This document shows positions 12,395-24,647 of a DNA stretch of 54,714 nucleotides, piece after piece. The notes beneath the pieces were generated by a model that was not told the DNA's origin, searched no databases, and saw only the letters and a list, made by a program, of their open reading frames with translations. This DNA comes from Gonium pectorale. Lineage: Eukaryota > Chlorophyta > Chlorophyceae > Chlamydomonadales > Volvocaceae. The first letter of the stretch is position 1. Every line of letters begins with the position of its first letter. The position numbers were made by a program, and so were the translations under genes. The stretch spans positions 159,235 to 213,948 of the forward strand of contig LSYV01000078.1 in NCBI GenBank assembly GCA_001584585.1. Direction: 5' to 3'.

Positions 12395-15300
12395 TTATTT
12401 GGGCTTGGAGACCCAGCCGCATGCCCCAGGCTCAAGGCTGGTAGTGAGGCTGCTGCTGTCGTCCTCCTTTCTCACCCGGAGCGCCCGCCCCCTCCACCTG
12501 ACGCGACAGCTGCCGCCATGGCCGACAAGGCTCCACGGCCATGTCAGTGTCTGCCCAAGCCACCACGAAGTGAGGGATCCATCCCGTGTGCCCCTGCCTC
12601 CCGTGCGCCGACAAGCTGAGCCGCTGAGGGCACTGGCGGCAGGGGCTGGCAATGGGCCCTTCCGCGGATCGCCCTCTAGCTTAGCGGTCTCGAACAGTGA
12701 GCGAGTGCGCGGGTTTTGAGAGCTCAACATCCGCTGTCGCTCCGCCACCGCCGCCGCGGCCGCCATCCCCTCCGCCGCCTCGCCGACCGATCCTGTGCCC
12801 GCCGGCCCTGAGGGCGAGGTGGCCGCGGCGTGCACGGCGTCGAACATTAAGGCATCCAGCTTGGCCAGCGCAACACCGAACTCGTACAGCTCCAGGTCCA
12901 GGGCGTTGTACGGCCATAGGCTGTCCACGTCGGATGGAACGCCGGCTTCATCCGCGTCGTCCGTGTGGCTGTTCACGTGAAGCTCGCGGAGGTCGTGACT
13001 CCAGCCCAGCCCATAGTTCATGACGCGGGCCGACAGCTCCGCGTCCTCGAGGACCTGACGATGCGGGTACAGACGAGAGGTGGGCAGGGGCAAGGCCGGA
13101 TGTGATGTGACGGCGAGTGTATACATAACAGCTGGATAGCATGCACAGGATGCCATAAGCTTTAGCGGATGCCGCAGTAGGAGGCAGAAACGCACGTCCT
13201 CAATTAGCTGAGCCTAGGACTGCATGTGTTGCATAACCGCTGCTTGAGACCCTGCCCAGCTGCCCTCGGCCAGCAGGAAAAAAAGCAGCCTTCCGTAGCT
13301 GGAGGGCCGGAGGCTGGTCAGCGCCGGGAGCTATGCAACTGCGGGTGTCCTTTGATCTTGATGCCGTGCAGTCCCGCGGAACCAAAGATTGATTCCACAA
13401 CGCCCATGCCCATGCAGACGGANNNNNNNNNNNNNNNNNNNNNNNNNNNNNNNNNNNNNNNNNNNNNNNNNNNNNNNNNNNNNNNNNNNNNNNNNNNNNN
13501 NNNNNNNNNNNNNNNNNNNNNNNNNNNNNNNNNNNNNNNNNNNNNNNNNNNNNNNNNNNNNNNNNNNNNNNNNNNNNNNNNNNNNNNNNNNNNNNNNNNN
13601 NNNNNNNNNNNNNNNNNNNNNNNNNNNNNNNNNNNNNNNNNNNNNNNNNNNNNNNNNNNNNNNNNNNNNNNNNNNNNNNNNNNNNNNNNNNNNNNNNNNN
13701 NNNNNNNNNNNNNNNNNNNNNNNNNNNNNNNNNNNNNNNNNNNNNNNNNNNNNNNNNNNNNNNNNNNNNNNNNNNNNNNNNNNNNNNNNNNNNNNNNNNN
13801 NNNNNNNNNNNNNNNNNNNNNNNNNNNNNNNNNNNNNNNNNNNNNNNNNNNNNNNNNNNNNNNNNNNNNNNNNNNNNNNNNNNNNNNNNNNNNNNNNNNN
13901 NNNNNNNNNNNNNNNNNNNNNNNNNNNNNNNNNNNNNNNNNNNNNNNNNNNNNNNNNNNNNNNNNNNNNNNNNNNNNNNNNNNNNNNNNNNNNNNNNNNN
14001 NNNNNNNNNNNNNNNNNNNNNNNNNNNNNNNNNNNNNNNNNNNNNNNNNNNNNNNNNNNNNNNNNNNNNNNNNNNNNNNNNNNNNNNNNNNNNNNNNNNN
14101 NNNNNNNNNNNNNNNNNNNNNNNNNNNNNNNNNNNNNNNNNNNNNNNNNNNNNNNNNNNNNNNNNNNNNNNNNNNNNNNNNNNNNNNNNNNNNNNNNNNN
14201 NNNNNNNNNNNNNNNNNNNNNNNNNNNNNNNNNNNNNNNNNNNNNNNNNNNNNNNNNNNNNNNNNNNNNNNNNNNNNNNNNNNNNNNNNNNNNNNNNNNN
14301 NNNNNNNNNNNNNNNNNNNNNNNNNNNNNNNNNNNNNNNNNNNNNNNNNNNGCAAAATGTCGTACTGCTGAGCTATGAGCATACGGGCAATGTCCAGGTG
14401 CTCTCGCCGTATCTCCCCCGCTGGCAAGTTGAACACGGCCTCCCCCAGCAGCGAGCGGATCAGGTAGTTGTTGAGCGGGGCCGGCATGAGGGCGAGCCAG
14501 TGCGCCGCGTCTCGGGTGTCGGGGGGAAAGTAGACGTCACGGCCCTCGATGCCGCAGCGGCGCGCGTAGCCAGACCAGACGTGCTTGATGTGGGAGACCG
14601 CGCGGGTGTGCGGGTGGCGGATCTGCGGCGGCGCAAAGTGCCGTGCAGCATGGAGTCATTGCTTCAGGGTGAAGGGAATGGCGAGTCAGGTCATTAGCGT
14701 GTCCGGGGCAGCCCAGCATTAGCGTAACCTTGTGCAGTACGGGTCGGAAAGGCTAACGCTACTGGTGTACCCAGTGCACCAAGACCGCCGTGCAATGCAA
14801 ACGCGCGCTGCCGGCCCCAGCCTGCATCACCAAGCATGCCTTCCGTAATTCTGCTTCGTGTACATAGGACTTGCACAGGGCGTTACGGCTCGATGAAATC
14901 ATAGTACGGTGCTGAGGTACACAAATGTACGGCCACACCTGCAGTACCGTGAGCATGTTGGTGCAGGAGTGCGCCAGCCCCGGGTCCTCCACCCCGCCCA
15001 AGGCGGTGTACTCGTTGGCGTAGATAGTGTGCCCGCGCGACAGCATCCGCTTTCGGCGCTCCGCGCACGATATCTCGTGCCGCTCAGACATGGCCTTCAG
15101 GGGCCTGTCACACGTTGTATGGGCTCGGCCCCGCCGCTCGTCGTGCACTGTGCCGTTCAGGTAGCGAGGCTGTCATGTGTAGTGGTCGGGATAGCGGCGG
15201 GTCCGTCAGCGACGGTACATGTAAAGATCGTTGACAGTGGACACAGGGGGTGCACTGTTAACGCTGCGCGTGCCCGTCATGCCGCACGGGCGTCAGCAGA

Positions 15301-16634
15301 TGCGACAATTTTGCAGCGTTTCCTCCTTCAATCACAAGGTACATCGTTCCATTTCATCAAGGTACACGCGTACACCCTAACTTGGAGGCTCAGGGCACAG
15401 ACCAGTGGCATGTGCGGCCGCTAACGAGTTCTGGGACGCCGGTGCACGTCTACTCCTCACAAACACATTCCCAAGCAAGGGGGTCCTGCCCATAAAGGGG
15501 CAGGGCACAAGAAGTGGAAAGAAAGGTTGTTACCATGATCGGTTGGCCAACTCAGGCACTACAGTACACCGGATAACGTTTGCGCACGTGGCAGCCATAC
15601 GACACGAGCCGCGCATCCACGAGTCGCACCGAGTCGTGGAAGTCGTTGATCAAGCAGTTTCGGTCGGGGGCGAAGCTCTCCGTTTGGCAGCCGTTGAGCC
15701 GCGCCAGCTGACAGAACGTCGTACCGCCAGACTTGCTGACGTGCGCAAATTCCATTACTTTCTTGCTCCTCGCTGCGCTGATGTGCTGATGATAGAGCTG
15801 CAGTTGTGTTGGCATGCAGGCATGGCGTTACAGGTCCAGTTAGGTTCGGCAAAGGAGGGGCTTGGAGGGGACCAGAACCACGGTTTGATGATTAAGCGGC
15901 GGCCTTGAGCTTGTGGCCGTACCGCCACCCAGTCTTTGTGGGGCTCAGTCTCAGGCGGTACAAGCATCTGGGCGTGTTGCTTTCAGCTGTTGCTGTTGTC
16001 ACAAGATCCAATGTAGTGTCCATCATCACTGCTCGCAAGCATAAGCGCGAAGAGATGACGGAGTACAGCAACGCGCCCTTACGCACCCGCACTCGCGGCC
16101 TGATGGCCTGCAGTCATGCCGTACATTCCTATTTGCTGCAGATAAGAGGTGCTTGTCCCCTCTAGGAGCCCTCATAACCCGTCCTACCTGAAGCAACAGC
16201 TGTTGCGCAGCGCCCTGCTGCCCCTCCGTCAGCGGGCCATGGTTCTTGGAGCGCAGCACAAGGCTGGCGATGATGGCGCGTCGCAGAATCGGCCAGCCGA
16301 CGTCGACGTCCTGAAGACGATATGCCAGTACGCTGAGATTGCGTATCTGCTCCAGGACGCCGGCGTCCGTCAAGGGTTCCAGCGCCAGCACCGATGCGGC
16401 CATCATCGCGTAAGCAAGCTCCGCCTCCGCACCGCCACTGTGTGGGGCGACCACGCTGAAGAGCTCTGTAATGTACCGGGTCTCACGATTCTCCTGCGTC
16501 AGCGAGCGTCCCGGCTCTTCCCTCCCAGGGCCCTCCCCCCTGAACCGGGACGCCAGTAGCGCATTCAGACTAATTGGCTCGATCACATGTATGCACATAA
16601 GCATAATGCTCACAGTCAATGTCAAATGCTGCAT
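12395..16634 (-). CDS. Sulfotransferase-like protein, tandem copy 1 (interrupted by assembly gap)
   Basis: Probably transfers sulfate from PAPS to a glycan in the Golgi. Exons: 16634-16188, 15797-15630, about 15082-14939, 14622 to the gap at 14351, then 13054-12395 ending in TAA. The 5'-phosphosulfate loop is HVSKSGGTTFCQLA (about residue 165), the candidate 3'-phosphate site is IRHPHTRAVSHI, and WPYNALDLELY resembles the C-terminal motif of galactose-sulfotransferase relatives. A hydrophobic stretch right after MQHLTLTV could be a type II membrane anchor. A TATATAATA box lies 40-50 bp upstream. The last exon continues past the conserved core as a low-complexity tail ending GACGWVSKPK. All visible exons are open and in phase; the missing donor is in the gap. 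The acceptor at 15082 is the least certain. The family is recognised from motifs only, and the acceptor substrate is unknown. Confidence 0.75.
13423..14351. other. Assembly gap (929 N)
   Basis: A run of N inside sulfotransferase copy 1. It removes the last codon or two of the exon ending YDIL and the 5' part of the following intron. In copy 2 the equivalent intron (20029-19575) is only 455 bp, so the gap must contain extra intronic sequence or be mis-sized. Confidence 0.95.
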
Positions 16635-16670
16635 ATGTGCTACAGAACTGGTGTCCCACGCACGGGGTCG

Positions 16671-16681
16671 TATATAATACA
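16671..16681 (-). promoter_or_regulatory. TATA-like box of sulfotransferase copy 1
   Basis: The minus strand reads TATTATATAC here, in an AT-rich patch unlike the surrounding GC-rich DNA, 40-50 bp upstream of the ATG at 16634. The short spacing implies a very short 5' UTR if this is the core promoter. Confidence 0.45.
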
Positions 16682-17066
16682 GTCATAAAGCGGTGCACAT
16701 ACTATAATTGACTGATAAAAACATGCATAATATGCACAATGACGCTTGAAGCGGCAACAGCCAGTCGGCTTGCCAGTCGGGCAGTCCGACTGCCAACTGC
16801 ATTTGCAACGCAAGGGCGTCTCCTGCTTACGATAAGTGACATTAGCCATGCTGCTATAGTGGTCAAGCCTTATTTGGCAGCCGCAACTGCGACAGACTAA
16901 TCGATGAGCTGGGTGACAACGTGAGGAAGACCGACAAGTTACTTGCCTGCTTGCCTGGATATATGTACATGAGCAGCTTTGGTCATTTGTGCAGTCATGG
17001 AACCAACCGCCGGCTAAAACGGAAACAATCGCCGCCCTTTTTGTTTTCTAAATCCAGATCCGACAC

Positions 17067-17237
17067 GGGAGAGCTGTGCAGAGGGGAAAGGGGCGCGTAC
17101 ATAGGACATCCGCCCCTTTCATGGTTCAGCGCCTGGCTAAGAGGGATGACAAGTGTCGGTGACATCATGGGAGAGCTGTAGAGGGGAAAGGGGCGCGACC
17201 TAGGACATCCGCCCCTGTCATGGCTTAGGGCCTGGCT
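17067..17237. repeat. Pair of direct repeats (72 and 69 bp), each with an internal hairpin
   Basis: Copy a is 17067-17138 and copy b 17169-17237, starting 102 bp apart and about 85% identical. In copy a, GAAAGGGGCG (17086-17095) pairs perfectly with CGCCCCTTTC (17111-17120) over a 15-nt loop. In copy b the same stem (17186-17195 with 17210-17219) has one mismatch. No coding function is evident. Confidence 0.8.
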
Positions 17238-17767
17238 GCAAACTGTAACCGTCGATCAACGCGCAGCGTTCCACCTGCAGCTCCGGGCGTACGACGAGTG
17301 AACCTGGCATAATGGAGTCCGTGCATATGGTCAACAACCAACGCACTTCGCGAGCAGCTCTCTCCACAGTACAGCAGAGCTCACTTGGGCCCAAATACTA
17401 GTCCATGTCACCAAAACCCGTACGAGCCCCTCATTAACGCAAAGCCCTAGAAGAACAACCGGCCTCGTGCTGCTAGCACTGCCGACCTCGCTCCAACCGT
17501 CACGATATGGCTAAGAGGGCGAACAGGGTCGCCTCATTTCATTTAGCTGTTGAAGGGAGGAGCGTGGCTGGCAGGCCGTCCTGAAGACACAAACTGCAGC
17601 ACGCGGTTGCAAATGTGGATGCGATGCCAAGTACCTGCAGGCCACCAGTGTACGGCGCGCATGTGTACAACGATGCCGTAGACGTCAAGCAGTGGTGACG
17701 CAGGCCCAGCTGGTGCGTCCCGCTATGAGCAAAGACAGCCTGCGGCTGCCAGCGTCAGCACTATGGT

Positions 17768-17820
17768 GCGCCCTTTCTCGCCTCTCCCCCTGTAACCTTT
17801 CCACAGGAAAAAAACTATGG
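17768..17820 (+). repeat. Dispersed repeat B, intergenic copy
   Basis: Shares GCGCC-TTTCTCGCCTCTCC and then AACCTTTCCACAG followed by an A-rich tract and ATGG with 52576-52631, with a few substitutions and a short indel. Confidence 0.65.
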
Positions 17821-18305
17821 AAAGGCACCTCCGCTCTAAGGCGCATCTGGCCCATGATCGGCGCAGTGGGTAATGTGTGCCCAAAACCATTGCGGAAAAA
17901 GAGAAACAAGATGTTAAAGTGCCGTACACGTACGTACGTCCAGGACCGCATGTACCTAATGCGCGGTGAAGAAAGCAGGCGGCCCCAGGCATGCCGTGTG
18001 TGCGCCCCACTGCAGGCACGGCGGGGCAGCAAATGCAAAAATTCAGATATGAGCACAAGATCCAACGCTAATCTGAATTTGGTACGCACCCATAACAGAG
18101 CTCGTGCTTGCACACGAGCTGGCGACAAAGGAAGATAATCAAGTAGGGCTTCTGGATTGGCTTCCGCTCGGAGCCCACCGTCCAAAGACCCGCGTGCGAG
18201 ATGCAGCTCCACAGCTCCAAGGGTAGCAAACAAGCGTGTGAAACAGGGTAGGGCCTCACTGCAAGCTGCTGCAAGTGCAACTGCACTGCGCGAAGCCTGG
18301 TGCTA

Positions 18306-18310
18306 TTACA
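18306..18310 (-). terminator. Possible TGTAA poly(A) signal of sulfotransferase copy 2
   Basis: TTACA on the plus strand reads TGTAA on the minus strand, the usual signal in Chlamydomonas-type algae. It lies about 580 bp downstream of the shared C-terminal motif of copy 2. A five-base match is weak by itself. Confidence 0.3.
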
Positions 18311-18892
18311 TTCAGAATGTATGTGCGTTAGTCTGTCCCTCAGTAGGGGCCTCCCCTGGGACGGGCCATAGGAACGTGCACATGCAAGCCGCAAAAACAG
18401 AGCCAAAATCCGACAGAAGTTAAACCTGACTTGAAGTCAGGCCTGCTGGGCAGCAGCATGAGGACTCCAACGGAAAGATAGCGCACGCCGAGAATTACGA
18501 AGAAGAGAATGAAATGTGTTCATGAACAGGCAAACTGTCGCAAATCAAGACCCCTGCACTCTCAAGGAACGCAAGCACACGCGTCTGTGCACAACAGCAC
18601 ATGCCGGTAGGTCAACGTTGGTTCCGCATGCTCGCTAGTCGCTACGGCAGTTTGTGCGTCGTGCCATTTGCTACGCTCGTTCCGTTCCACCTTGCAGCAG
18701 GCAGCCCTAGCTGCCCCCACCTGACTTTCCTGGGCGGAGCTGCGGGACTGAACCCGTATGCACAGTTGCACACCCATCTTGTGATGAGAACATGCATTGG
18801 CAGCGGCACACGACGCATGTACGGCACGCGTACGACCGGACCACGTAAACGTGCGGAGCACAGGAATGCATCACCATCAAGCAATGGCAGCG

Positions 18893-21800
18893 TCATCGCT
18901 TGGGCCCAGACACCCAGCCGCATGCGCCAGGCCTTTTTGGGACTTTCGCAAGACCTCTGAAACGGCGATCCTGGTTGGCGGCCTCTCCCAACATGCGGCG
19001 CCGCCGGCTGGCCCCGCGGCCGCAGCCCTCCCGGCTGCTGCCGTCCCAAGGCCAGACCACGGTCTGCGCCAGCCAGGAGGAGAAGCCACCACTGCCGATA
19101 CGTCCCCCGCTTGCCCCTCCAGCGCTCCCGCAAGCGGCGCTGCTGCTCGGGGGTGGTGACGGCATGAGCTGGAGTGACGATAGAGCCTTTCAGTTCACTG
19201 CTTTCCCACGTCGCGTCACCCACAGCGCCCAGGCGCGTCTGAGGCCCCGGGTTCACTGGGCTTTGGTGCTGATCGGCGATGGCCGCCGCCGCCATCATCC
19301 CCGCCCCCGCCATCTCCCCGCTGACTGGCCACAACGCCTTCGCAGCGGCATGCACAACATCGTACAGCACGGCGTCCAGCTTGGCCAGTGTCATACCGAA
19401 TTTGTACAGCTCCAAATCCAGGGCGTTGTACGGCCATAAGTTGTCCACGTCGGATGGAACGCCGTCGTCATCCGGGCCGTCTGTTTGGTCGTTCGCGTGC
19501 AGCTCGCGGAGGTCGTGAGTCCAGCCCAGCCCATAGTGCATGACGCGGGCCGACAGCTCCGCGTCCTCGAGGACCTGGACACGGGTACAAACGCATGTGG
19601 GCTGCACCACAAAATGCAGCGACCTGCGCCCGGGCCCCACGTTCAGAGCCTGCAGAGTGGAACCGCGCAACTGTCCCTGATCACTCTCACGGCGCATGTC
19701 AGGGTCCAGCCCGGGTCGAAAGGCCAACATGCATTCAGGCTACAGTCAGTGTCTGTATTCTGGGCCCGAAGCTAACACGCCTCCCCGGGCTCCTCAGCCT
19801 CCCGACACTACACCCGAAACCACACCGGGTCCCTCGCTCGGCCGAGGGCACCTCGTCCCAGCGCTCAAACCCCACGTTCGGAATCATGGAATCATGGATC
19901 TGATCATGGATTTGGAATCATAGCAGCTGACACCCTCTGCGGGGCTTCTCTTTAACCCCCTGGCACACACACACCTCGCACCCAACGTACTCACGAACCC
20001 GCCCACGCCCGCAGCCGCTCCAAGCTCACCAGCAGAACGTCGTACTGCTGAGCTATGAGCGTACGGGCAGTGTCCAGATGCTCTCGCCGTATCTCCCCCG
20101 CTGGCAGGTTGAACACGGCCTCCCCCAACAGCGAGCGGATCAGGTAGTTGTTGAGCGGGGCCGGCATGAGCGCGAGCCAGTGCGCCGCGTCGCGGGCATC
20201 GGGGGGAAAATAGACGTCACGGCCCTCAATGCCGCAGCGGCGCGCATAGCCAGACCAGACGTGCTTGATGTGGGAGACAGCGCGGGTGTGCGGGTGGCGG
20301 ATCTGCGGCGGCGCAAAGCGCCGTACGGTGTGCGGATACATGCAGCGGTCGCGGGGTCGCGGGGTGCCTAGGGGTATTAGCAGTTAACAGCCGATGACGA
20401 AGTACAGCTGTTTGGGGGCTGGCCTGCTGCTGACAATGCGCTGCCATGTCTGGGCTGCGAAGGATGGCCCTGCGAGAAGCTCTCATAGACAGGGCGTTAC
20501 GGGCCGATGCTGTGATTCATAGTACGGCGCTGAGGTACACAACTATACAGCTGCACCTGCAGCACCGTGAGCATGTTGGTGCAGGAGTGCGCCAGCCCCG
20601 GGTCCGCCCGCCCAAGGCGGTGTACTCGTTGGCGTAGATCGTGTGCCCGCGCGACAGCATCCGCCTTCGCCGCTTCTTACACGACATCCCGTGCCGCTCA
20701 GACATGGCTTTCACGGGGGTATTGCATTTATTTGGTGTCGGCGCCGCCACGCCGCTCGTTGTGTACCGTTCCGTTGTTGTACCGGGGCTGTCATGTGTAG
20801 AGGTTTGGGACAGCGGCGGGTCTGTCAGCAGAATTGAGTTAGTGGATAGAGCACGGTGCCGTTCAGTTGCGACCTACGAGGCTGTCGTGCGCAAGGGGGG
20901 ATCGGATAGGGCCCCGGGCCGCCATCCAAGGAGCCAAGATGGGCACTAGGCGGCCGCGCCACGTACTGAAGGTGGAGCAAAGCTGGGCCTCGGGCCGTGA
21001 GCTTGAAGTACGGACAGGATGGTGGCAGTCGACATTGACGAGCTGACGCCCCACCCTACTGTTTTTTTACTGTATGCTAAAAGTAGCGGAATAAGCAGTA
21101 AGCAACCCCGTAGGTAGGTACGAGCATACGGTACGGTAGGTACGAGTGTGGTCCAGACGCCAGGCGCGCAGCCATCGGCATGAACTGTCGTACCGTATCA
21201 TGGAAGTCCTTGATTAAGCAGTTGTTCTCTATCTTGAAGCTCTCGGTACGACAGCCGTTGAGCCGCGCCAGCTGGCAAAGCGTTGTACCGCCAGACTTGC
21301 TGACGTGGGTATACTCCACGACACGCTTTCTTCTGGCAATCATGACGTGTTGATAGAAGAGCTGCGAGGAGCAATGCAGGGAGGGGAAGTTGCGTTCTCG
21401 AAAAGGGCAGACATGGGGCGGTGCCGCATGGGGCATGACACTTGTCAGCACTCGGAATCACAAGAAGCACGGTAAGGCCCATTTGTGTTCGTCCGTCGCA
21501 TGTCCGTAAGTGAACCAGTAAGCGGTCATTGTGGCGTCCCTCCCGAGAACGCATGCAGAGAATGCCCGTGCGCCGTACACTCGTCCCTTGTACGACGACA
21601 GCAAGATGCGTTGCACATGAAAACTGCCGGCTGAAAACGTCCCCCTCGGTCGGCTCACGCAACTGGACATGTCACTACATGCTTATAAGAAGAGGTATCG
21701 TGAGGATCCGTGCACGAGGAAGGGCCCTGTACTAAGCCGTGCTTTCTATCCACTCGCGGCCTTCTGGCCTGTCCCGTACACCTGCTCTGTTGCTCTCACA

Positions 21801-22233
21801 GCTAAGCCACCCACCTCGTGTAACAACCGCAACGCAGCATCCTGCTGTCCCTCTGTCAGTGGACCGTGATGCAGGGAGCGCAGCACAAGGCCAGCGCGCG
21901 GTGATGGCTCGTCGCAGCAGGATGGGCCAGCCGACGTCCCCATCCTGAAGGCGATATACCAGCGCGCTAAGGATGCGGATTTGTTGCAGGACGCCTTCAT
22001 CCGTCTGTGGCTCAAGGGCCAGCATAGAAGCAGCAATCATTGCTTGAGCCAGCCCATTCGCGCCGTCGTCGCGTAGGGTCGCCTTCATACTGAAGAGCTC
22101 GGTTATATGCCGCGTTTCATCCTCTTCCGTTAACGAGCGACCTAGCTCTCCTGGACCCGGATGCTGGCCCCGTTCCCGGCGGGCCCGAATCGGGAAGTCA
22201 GGACCCCATTTAGACTTATAGGCTCGACCACAG
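18893..22233 (-). pseudogene. Sulfotransferase-like tandem copy 2, frameshifted
   Basis: Exon-by-exon homologue of copy 1: first exon to 21815, 21361-21194, 20696-20557, 20302-20030, and 19574 onward. It keeps HVSKSGGTTLCQLA, IRHPHTRAVSHIKHV and LWPYNALDLELY, and two exons (168 and 273 nt) are intact. However, exon 3 is 140 nt against 144 in copy 1 (deletion near 20603). Exon 1 has a 4-nt insertion near 21895 plus a further frame change near 22170. The last exon must change frame near 19165-19250 to recover the shared ending GACGWVS. The leader upstream of VEPISLN does not match copy 1, so the membrane anchor is not duplicated. Best read as a decaying duplicate; sequencing errors are the alternative. 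Function otherwise as copy 1. Confidence 0.65.
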
Positions 22234-24647
22234 AGACCGTGCATCCCAGAAAGTTTGACAGTCGCTTCGACACTGACCCGCGTTTCGCAATAAACGGATA
22301 TGTGCCTTGCATATATGTATGCTTGGGAAGCACACGCTCACAAGGAAGAGAGACATCAGGATGGCGCGGTCTGCGTCGCAGTTCAAAAACATAACGATGG
22401 CACTATTAGTCATTATAAACACTACTTGCAGTACTTTCTGGAGCCACGCAGCTAGAGCGCTATGGAGGGTAGGCAAAGTACACAGGGGCACCTGCAACGT
22501 TTAGCCAAATGACCAATTTATAGTAGTGAGCATGCCAACATGCCGAGTATAGAGTCATGGTTGGACCTGAAAGATGAGTGGGCGGGCCTCGGCTCCCATG
22601 CCTCGGGCTCGCGTGCCACAGAGCGGTCACAGTAGGGGGACGGTCCGGGCGTGTGCGAGCCATGAACCTGATGTATCGTTATTGACATTTGTCGCGTCAA
22701 ACATAGAGCAGGAGTTCCTCCGTTCCTGCACCCGCTGGCGTGCTGGGCCCGGCAGCGCAGCAGCTAGGGTTTCGCGGCAAATGAAGGTGCCGAAGCAAGA
22801 AAAAAGAGAAATCTGGACAGGAAGAGGGAGCCCGCAAGGGGACGCCATGGATGGCTGGACGGCACGGCGCCGCCCTGGGCTCGCTTCCTTGCTTATTTGT
22901 GCGCACGGATGCAGCGGTGGTGCCTCCCGCTTGCCCTCCAGACGGCCGCGCACTCCCTCTCGCGCTCTCGGGGGGTGCGCCTCGCGCCCGCACCGCACCC
23001 AGCAGAGAGCCAGGGACGGGCGCGTACGGTGCACAAGGAGCAGGGATACATGCACGCCGGCTCTACGGAGAGCAACGTCACGGTGCGGGAGAGCGCGATG
23101 CGCGATTCCGCGCTGACAGGGGTTGTTCGACATGCACTTTCTACACACACGGATCACGGTGCATGCACAGGACACGGACCCGTCATGAAGCGACTCCAGT
23201 AGTGCCAGCGTATACATTATTAAACGCCGCAGGAACAGGAAAACGTACGAGCAGGCTACAAGGCCGCCGTGAGCCGTACCTGCCGTGCAATGGCAGTGCA
23301 CATTGCGCGCCCAGACTGCATCTCGCCGCCCGTTAGGGTTCGGTATCGGGTTGCGCCTCCCTCGGGTGAACTCTGTGCGGTTGAGTGCTTGGGCGGCGGC
23401 GGCCCGTACCGAGCCGCCACATGCCCCGTAAGTAGATGAAGCGTGCCACTAGAGGGCCCCGATACACCGGGTGCTGTTAGCACATAAGCCAGCCTCGCAA
23501 ACCGTTTCCGCACAAGAGGAAATCAAGCACGTGGATTCTATCTCCGAGCAAGTGCTTGGGGATCTCCCACGCCACGCCACGTGTATCGCCACGTTCTCAA
23601 ACCTCTATCTTGAACCGCGTCAACCTGCGCGGTTACCCGCCGTCACATTCCCCTGCCGAGGCTATGGAGACACGGCTACAGCCACCGACCGTGCCACAAT
23701 GACATGCGCCCCGCGCCCCACGCGTGCATTTCAACGTTGTCAACACCAGACGCAAGCAACACGGATATGTACTGCCATTTCCAGGTTGATGCCAGCAGCT
23801 GCGGCGGTTGCTGCTGCCGTATGGCCAGCGCTTGGAACACGCGCGCTATCATGCCGTATCATATGAATGCGGGCTTTGCAATGGCACAGGAAACGAGCCT
23901 TGGTCAGACGCTCGGTCCGTCGGTCGATGGGTCGGTCGGTTGTCAGGTCCACAGGGCAACGGTCAACGGCTAACGGTCCGCTGCCGCACACGGGCTCATC
24001 ATGCACACACACTGCAATGAGATAGCCGCTAGCGCGGCATTCGTCAGCGCCCACCTACGTTGCCGCATCCGTCAGCAACAAGCCACAACCACCCCTGCGC
24101 GCACTGCGGATGCACACACGAGGAACAACGCACCCAACGCGGCAAAGCCCCCAGCCGATGCACACGCCTGCAGTACCCTGCCCCTGCCCTGCCTCCTCGG
24201 CAGTAGTACGGCAACAAGGACGGGTCCCCGCCAATGGTCACCCTGGATGGCTCTCGCAGTGCTGCATGTGTGCACTCCGTACGGAGCTGCCGTACAAGCA
24301 CGCGTGAGCCAAGAGTGATGGTGGGCACCGGGGCGGGCCATCGGCGCTACGGCGTTACGGCGTACCAAAGGACGGACAGACGGACGGACGGCCGAACGAC
24401 GGTACGCCTCGACGTCTCCAGCCGGCCCCGCGCGGCACGGGTGCTGGGAGCCGGAGGAAGCCGGTGGGGAGATAACGTGGACTGAGTGCGCATTCGCAGC
24501 GCCGCCGCTGCGGCCACGACCAGCAACGGACCAACGCTCGATCCGGCCCGGACCGCGCCCGGCCGATACACCGTCGCGATGCGCGCAAGCCGAGCACGCG
24601 AGCATGCAACACCCCGCTCGCGGCCTCCATTCGTCCAAGACAAGCCC
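22234..24647. other. Intergenic region between sulfotransferase copy 2 and kinesin
   Basis: The right part should contain the kinesin 3' UTR, since its stop is at 24648. I see no protein with recognisable motifs. A minus-strand copy of the dispersed 34-nt repeat lies at 22802-22835, and a short GGAC-rich tract near 24361-24395. Long ORFs here are low-complexity readings of GC-rich DNA. I found no clear TGTAA for the kinesin. Confidence 0.5.
22802..22835 (-). repeat. Dispersed 34-nt repeat, copy 2
   Basis: The reverse complement matches 11029-11062 and 53816-53849 at 31 of 34 positions. Similarity to the 53816 copy appears to extend further on the 3' side (a CGGCAC motif). Confidence 0.7.

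Larger units (their letters stand above)
16682..18892. other. Intergenic region between the two sulfotransferase copies
   Basis: No gene is supported. It holds two direct repeats with hairpins (17067-17237) and a dispersed repeat at 17768-17820. On its right, a minus-strand TGTAA at 18306-18310 about 580 bp past the copy 2 stop could be that copy's poly(A) signal. GC content is lower than in the genes. Confidence 0.55.

Noticed and set aside
13226..14487. Long ORFs on both strands between 13226 and 14487
   Set aside because: Most of their length is the N run of the assembly gap, so the open frame is an artefact.
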